From assembly GCA_002803225.1 (NCBI GenBank), contig NXFV01000459.1, positions 1 to 64,000 of the forward strand: a stretch of 64,000 nucleotides of DNA, read 5' to 3'. The stretch comes from Gamarada debralockiae (lineage: Eukaryota > Ascomycota > Leotiomycetes > Helotiales > Hyphodiscaceae). The stretch's first letter is position 1. Each line of letters starts with the position of its first letter. Below are positions 57,219 through 64,000 of the stretch, piece after piece. A program made the position numbers and the translations under genes. The notes under the pieces are model-generated. The model searched no databases. It worked only from the letters and a program-made list of their open reading frames with translations, and was not told the DNA's origin.

Positions 57219-57823
57219 GGGCTGGTTGCCTAAATGGGAAGAGGGCTTTTTTGGGATCGGTGCATGATGGTTCTGGAGTTGAGGATGGGAAATCAAAACA
57301 TGTGTATGGTCAGCTTCTTGTATTAATGATCCACTATTCTCAGCAATTTTCAGACATACCAAGATTCAGCTGCGTCGGGATCAGGTAGCGAGCAGAGCGA
57401 TGAAGTTGAGTGATGAAGCTGGACCCTACTCCAAGCAAAGTAATCCCCAGATCGAACTTAGACTGAAGGAAGAAGCCGTTCTCGCCTCCTGAAATCGATT
57501 AAGCAAAGGAACCAAACTGCGGAATTCCCCCAAGCAAGCCCATAAAAACAACCCCATATTCTCAAAACCCGAACACGAATACAGCCTATCTTTCGTTCAC
57601 CAATGGGAAGCATATCATTTGATTGCGAGGTGTCGTACGAGCCCGGCTTCCAAGAATCCGGAGGCGAAGCGAGAAAAAATCAGGCACGCACCAATCAGGC
57701 GTCGCGAGATTGCGCCCTGAAATTATTTAGATTTAGGAGAAGCTCGCCCGTCTTGAACTCCTAACAACAACTTTCCGTCTTCACCAAATATCCTCCTCTT
57801 TCTTCACCATCTGTGCTCTCACG
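57219..57823. promoter_or_regulatory. CYP51 upstream region
   Basis: The 605 bp between DGAT2 and CYP51 include the CYP51 promoter. A CCAAT box lies at 57691. A pyrimidine-rich stretch (CTCCTCTTTCTTCACCATC) directly precedes the ATG at 57824. No tandem-repeat promoter insertion of the kind linked to azole resistance is visible. Confidence 0.45.
57691..57699 (+). promoter_or_regulatory. CCAAT box upstream of CYP51
   Basis: CCAATCAGG, about 130 bp before the start codon, matches the CCAAT-binding complex consensus (CCAATCA). In Aspergillus the complex modulates cyp51 expression together with SREBP factors. Functional use here is inference. Confidence 0.4.
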
Positions 57824-59506
<1,683 letters not shown>

Positions 59507-60404
59507 TCAGGGTCTTCAGCATGATGATGGGACGAGAATGTGCACAGCTTGGCGTCTTATGGCTACCTAGGGATTGTCATTACATACTTAATATAGCGAC
59601 TTCTAATACTGATTGTACAGCCTACCCCTGGTACGATTTCTCTTTTCTCCTCTTCAAGGTTGTTGCGATGCAATTTAGAAATACCATGAAGAAGTCGATT
59701 AGAAGAACCTTCGAAGAGTCGAATCCATGCGTAGATGTTCCTTTTCATTGGGTGCCCTCTCAGGGTCCAACAACCTGAAATCTCCTGGCGGGGCTAAAAA
59801 AATGCAAGATCCCGAGACGCCCATGACCATGGAGGGGTCAGCAGGCCTATCAAGGTTCAGGATGCGATAGGATGCGTTAGAAGGCTTGCTGATACGGCTT
59901 TTGGAGGGTTTGCACCTCAAAATAACTTTTGACCTGAATCCAGCTTACTATCTTCCACAGAGCATCAAATCTCGTCTCAATCTTCCTAACCATTATTTGA
60001 AGCGTTTGAGAATTGTTTTTGTCAGCGCTTCCATCTCAGCCAGCATTAACCCTTCAGCCAGCCAAGTCCCGAGAGATTGCCGAACGCGTCCTCTCAACAA
60101 AAGCGGATCTTCACCTCCAAAACCGACACGACTTGTACCACGCCCAATTGACGCTCATCTTCTTACTCGTGCTGCCATGACTCCCTGACACTGACACTCG
60201 TTCATTCTTATGCACCAATTCAGCTGTTGTTTATGACCCACGTGTATTACCTACATACCGCCACTCAGCAAGCTGAATTCGCCTCGGGACCCCTCCTGAC
60301 CTCTCAGTCGCCTCAACCGCAGCTACTGCACCAATCGCAGCTCTCTAACACCTACAAAGTAACGAGGCTCGGGAAAGGAGGAGACATACATATATTCAGG
60401 CGTT
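59507..60404. other. Intergenic between CYP51 and PAQR gene
   Basis: 3' flank of CYP51 and promoter/leader of the PAQR gene. Open frames 59482-59778 and 59886-60188 have no motifs. No repeats recognised. Confidence 0.45.
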
Positions 60405-61964
60405 ATGGTTTGCACTTCGCCTTCGTTGACGGTGGAGTCGTATGAGGATATTACGAGTGCGAAGGCGAGCGGAACCGACGACCAGAAACCGATTTCTAGG
60501 AGGCGACATTCCTCTTTTCATCCGCGGAGGAAATCTTGTGAGAACGCTATGGATGGGGATGAGGGGCTATTATTGAGAGTATGCTCGTCCAAATATCTCT
60601 TTGGAAGTGAATGGGGAAAACTAATTAGTGACACACAAAAGGTGGACATCTTCCTGTGCGAACTCGAACGCCGCCTCGACTTCCTCGAAAACTATGGAAA
60701 CCTGAACTTCGACGCCGGAATCTCTCGCGCCTATGCGACTCTCCAAGCTGTGCGGGCACGTTGCTCGCAGGTCTCTGGGGAAGTGATAGGGGAGGGACGA
60801 AGAAGAGCGAAGATTATGGTCGAGACTGTGGAATCACGCTACCAAGATGCGATCGCCGCCAAGGAGACGCTGAACGAAAAGGTCAGCACGGGGATTGGAC
60901 TACTGGAAGGCATATTATCCGATTTCGAGACACGAGCGTACAAGATGCGAGAGCAGGGCTTTGCGGGCGCTGCCGGGAGTCTGATGGATGAGGGGCGAAG
61001 AGTGGTAGATGAGGGCTTTGAACGCGCGAGGGAGGTAGTTGACGAGGGTTTCGAGCGAGCCCGAAAGGCTGCTGAGACGCTGGAAGAGCATATCGAGCGC
61101 GCCATCCTACAGGCTCGAGAGAACGGCTTGATCAGGTACCATGATCTGCCTGTGCCATGGCGAGTAAATCCCCACATTCTGAAGGGGTACCGCTTCACGG
61201 AGTCAAAATTCGATTGCATTCGCTCCATGTTCGGCCTTTCCAATGAGCTGGTTAACATTTGGTCCCACGCCCTCGGCCTCATGATCGTTCTCGCTATCGC
61301 GTTCTACTTCTACCCTACATCCGTCAACTTCTCCCTGAGCACGAAAACGGATGTTTTCATTGCGGCGGTGTTCTTCTTCGCGGCTTGCAAATGCCTTGTC
61401 TGCAGCACTATGTGGCATACCATGAACAGCGTCGCGGATCAGACGCTCATGGAACGCTTTGCATGTGTCGATTATACAGGCATTTCTCTGCTCATTGCGG
61501 CCTCGATCATGACGACTGAGTACACGGCTTTCTACTGCGAACCTGTGAGTAGATGGGTCTACATGACCGCTACAGCTGTACTTGGAATTGGCGGAGTTAT
61601 CCTGCCTTGGCACCCATTTTTCAACCGCAACGATATGGCCTGGGCTCGAGTGGCATTCTACGTTACCCTCGGCGCCACAGGCTTTGCTCCAGTGCTACAA
61701 CTTAACCTCACCCGAGGGGGAGCTTGGGCATGGGAGTTCTATGCCCCGATCGCGAAGTCCATCACTGTGTACCTAGTTGGAGCATGCGTGTACGCCAGCC
61801 GGGTGCCGGAAAGATGGTGTCCCGGCGCCTTCGATTATATTGGAGGCAGCCACAACCTCTGGCATTTTGCTGTACTAGGGGGGATCTTGTTCCATTATGT
61901 AGCTATGCAGGAATTCTTCTCTGGCGCTTTCAGGAGGGCGGAGAATGGATGTGCGGCTTATTGA
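60405..61964 (+). CDS. PAQR/HlyIII-family seven-TM receptor with N-terminal coiled coil (Izh3-like)
   Basis: Membrane protein of the adiponectin-receptor/progestin class. In yeast, Izh proteins affect zinc and sterol homeostasis. One intron is probable at 60579-60641 (GTATGC donor, AACTAAT branch site, CAAAAG acceptor), leaving about 498 residues; it is a multiple of three, so retention would stay open. A coiled-coil N-terminal domain (DIFLCELERRLDFLENYG to about residue 230) includes an 11-residue tandem duplication, VVDEGFERARE. The PAQR core has SMFGLSNELVNIWSHALGL, CSTMWHTMNS, CVDYTGI and a terminal SHNLWHFAVLGGILFHY; these His, Ser and Asp residues form the putative zinc/hydrolase site of the family. 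Seven hydrophobic spans can be counted. The long N-terminal extension is the Izh3 hallmark. Confidence 0.88.
   Translation: MVCTSPSLTVESYEDITSAKASGTDDQKPISRRRHSSFHPRRKSCENAMDGDEGLLLRVCSSKYLFGSEWGKLISDTQKVDIFLCELERRLDFLENYGNLNFDAGISRAYATLQAVRARCSQVSGEVIGEGRRRAKIMVETVESRYQDAIAAKETLNEKVSTGIGLLEGILSDFETRAYKMREQGFAGAAGSLMDEGRRVVDEGFERAREVVDEGFERARKAAETLEEHIERAILQARENGLIRYHDLPVPWRVNPHILKGYRFTESKFDCIRSMFGLSNELVNIWSHALGLMIVLAIAFYFYPTSVNFSLSTKTDVFIAAVFFFAACKCLVCSTMWHTMNSVADQTLMERFACVDYTGISLLIAASIMTTEYTAFYCEPVSRWVYMTATAVLGIGGVILPWHPFFNRNDMAWARVAFYVTLGATGFAPVLQLNLTRGGAWAWEFYAPIAKSITVYLVGACVYASRVPERWCPGAFDYIGGSHNLWHFAVLGGILFHYVAMQEFFSGAFRRAENGCAAY
60990..61060 (+). repeat. In-frame tandem duplication in the PAQR gene
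   Basis: Two adjacent 33-bp units encode VVDEGFERARE and VVDEGFERARK. They preserve the amphipathic heptad pattern, so the duplication lengthens the coiled-coil arm by three turns. Confidence 0.7.
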
Positions 61965-62762
61965 TGAGTTGACGATTTGAGAGCTGATGAGGGGATGAGG
62001 TGATGAGTGTGATTGGGTGGGTCTTTTTGGCATGGCGATGGTGTTGGTTGCATTGAGTGGATTAGACGCATTAGGAGCATGTAGATATTACCTAGAGCTC
62101 GGATGAGCATGTCTGCTACAATACTTCCAAGATTTTTTTGGGGCCATTTGAGTGAACTTAGCTTTATCTATTCACTCGTTCTTGCTCGTCTATTCTGATC
62201 GCTCGAGTCAACATCCACCAAGAAGGCTGCATCACGTTCAAGTAATGGTTCAAGCGCCAGATATATTGGGAACGAGGCGGTGAGTAGTGTACTCTCTCTC
62301 CTATCGAGATTCTCCAAACAAGCTCCCCCTCTCAACCCTACTCCTTTTGAAACGTCTCCGAGATTTATTTCATGCTGTCGTGCACTGGGTCTGACTTTCG
62401 ACTGCCAGAAGACCATCGACAGCGGGAAGTCGCTCGACACTGAATCGATCTAAAACAACGGCTGGTCTGCGAGAAATCAATCTTTGTGATGTCCTGAACG
62501 ATTCTGGATTTGATAGGGAGACGTGAGTGGTTGCAGAAATAAGTCCTGTAACACTTCTCTTCCCTGTTGCGTAATCCGTATAATGGTTCTTTTGGCTTAT
62601 TGTTGAAGAGCATTCTAGGGGTTCCTCGATGCTTTATTACCCTCCTCAGAAGCTGTGAACTCTTGGGTATGTTAGGATAATGTGGCACATGCACACGTGA
62701 TAGCTCTATGAATTTGAACATTTGAAGCTCTATTTCTTCGTTTAAATCTCTCATTATCTCAT
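61965..62762. other. Convergent interval between PAQR and HPP genes
   Basis: 3' flanks of both genes. Minus-strand open frames (62168-62440 and 62365-62754) have no recognisable features and lie just downstream of the HPP stop codon. Confidence 0.5.
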
Positions 62763-63771
62763 CTATTCGTTATTCATGTTATTCCCGGAATCATGCACAT
62801 ACGTAGCCTCTCTCTCTCTGTCTATCTCTCTCTGTTGCGTACCTTCTAGCCCTTGTCCTTCCCTCAACTTTGTCCTGAAAATCTCTAGCATCTCTCTCTC
62901 TTCGTATTCTAGTGGCAACCAATCCGGAACAACGATTCGATTTGCGTCAATCACTATTCGTCCTTCAGACCCGGGGACGTAGGTGTCAGAGCTCGACCGT
63001 CCTACAGTCTCGCCCTTTTCATCTCCCCCTTGATGAGTTGCAGCCCGCTCAATATCGTCTCCCCCCTTCCGGTTCAGATCCGCTGGTGTCCACCAATATA
63101 TTGGGAATTGTCGCTGGATATTGTTCAATACACATCCAACTGCCACTAACAAACTGCTCCCTAGTATAATCAACGGTAACAGGAACCAGCCTAGTGCCGT
63201 GATATCCGGTGATGTTGAACATAACAGAGCGGTGGCTCCGGCGGGGGGGTGAACAGTCTTTGTGATTCCCATCACAGCTGATGCTATGCCGACGGAGAGA
63301 GCGCCTGCGACCCAGCGCAGTGACTCGAAATGCGGGGAGTGTTGGAAGAGTTTGGTGACGCCGACTCCGATCGTCGCGGAGAAGATTTGGCCTAAGATGG
63401 CATTGCGGGGTTGGGAGAGGGGGGACTCGATTGTGTGATATTCAAGGATTGCGGCTGCTCCCTACGTTGTTTATTAGTCATATCAATCGAAGCTTTTGGC
63501 GTGGAAGTGAACATACCAAACTTGCAATGACAATAGGCGTACCTTCAGATCGCAGCCGCTCAGTGCGGAAGACAGCCTCAACGATCAATATCCCGGCAAA
63601 AGCACCGATGAATGCCCACCACCAAACGATAACATTCCCGATCTGGCGTGGAGCGCTGTTCCGATATCCTAAAATCCACGATACTGGTTTTGGAAGAAGA
63701 TGAAGACGGTTACGAGGGATGATGCGGTTGATGTATTGGTCTACATCAAAATTAAGATCTTGAGCACGCAT
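62763..63771 (-). CDS. HPP-family integral membrane protein
   Basis: Exons 63771-63517 and 63461-62763 (phase 0 intron, GTATGT donor, GACTAAT branch site, GTAG acceptor) give about 317 residues. Four to five hydrophobic spans are visible, including VWWWAFIGAFAGILIVEAVF and LGWFLLPLIILGSSLLVAVG. The conserved HPP signature lies in GITKTVHPPAGATALL, with GAAAILEYHTIESPLSQPRN upstream. The C-terminal 130 residues are hydrophilic, Glu/Arg-rich and follow WWTPADLNRKG. Bacterial and plastid HPP proteins have been linked to nitrite transport; the fungal role is not established. The gene is complete. Confidence 0.88.
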
Positions 63772-64000
63772 TGGATTGGGAGAAGCTCCGCTGGAAACCC
63801 TTCAACTCTAAAAGAGCGAAAATACGAGGTACGAAGGAGCGACTGCAAAAGAAATATGAGGTAATAACAAAGGACTATTCACCCACCCACATACATCGCC
63901 TTCATCTTACTCATATACCATCACCCAAATAGCGTTTACAAAGCACAAACATGCTCTCAGGTACTATGACAGAACAAAACCCCAAAGAGTCCAAGTCAGG

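Overview
The window looks like nuclear DNA of a filamentous ascomycete (Pezizomycotina). A Leotiomycetes/Helotiales relative is my best guess, by inference only. Genes are split by short introns (about 45-70 bp) with GTANGT-type donors and CTNAC/CTAAC branch sites close to the AG acceptor. The gene set is typical of the group: a fungal C6 zinc-cluster regulator, CreB deubiquitinase, CYP51, DGAT2, a Kip2-type kinesin and a truncated STAND/NLR N-terminus. I saw no CRISPR array, rRNA, prokaryotic operon or convincing tRNA.

Layout. 1.2-14.7 kb is a gene-dense block: C6 transcription factor (-), DUF1479 oxygenase-like gene with an in-frame stop (-), HAD sugar/glycerol phosphatase (+), Rtc4-domain protein (-), dynactin p50 (+), sucrose/alpha-glucoside-type transporter (+) and a SAM methyltransferase (-). 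14.7-25.2 kb is a gene-poor accessory island. It holds a secreted Thr/Ser/Gln-repeat protein, a truncated NLR N-terminal gene, a decayed pogo-like (DDE_1) transposon and broken zinc-finger relics. 25.2-31.2 kb carries creB, the small four-exon YOS1 (-) and the divergent ALG12 (+). 31.2-37.5 kb is a second gene-poor stretch with one plausible hypothetical gene, a short tandem repeat and a frameshifted cysteine-rich ORF. 37.5-49.9 kb has a fucosyltransferase-like type II membrane protein (-), Kip2-type kinesin (-), an STK19-family protein (-) and a phosphoglycerate-mutase-like protein (+). 52.3-64 kb has a C2H2 transcription factor (+), DGAT2 (+), CYP51 (+), an Izh3/PAQR receptor (+) and an HPP-family membrane protein (-).

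Functional links. Most genes are housekeeping genes without operon-like organisation. Two neighbourhoods are suggestive. YOS1 and ALG12, both acting in the early secretory pathway, share a divergent promoter of about 250 bp. DGAT2, CYP51 and the PAQR gene form a same-strand run that concerns lipid and sterol homeostasis. I found no clear new multi-gene system. The sequence-based oddities most worth checking are the TAG codon in the DUF1479 gene, the NLR gene that stops where a NACHT domain would begin, the creB intron inside the catalytic cysteine codon, the missing AG acceptor in the mutase-like gene, the half zinc cluster of the C6 regulator and the frameshifted cysteine-rich ORF.
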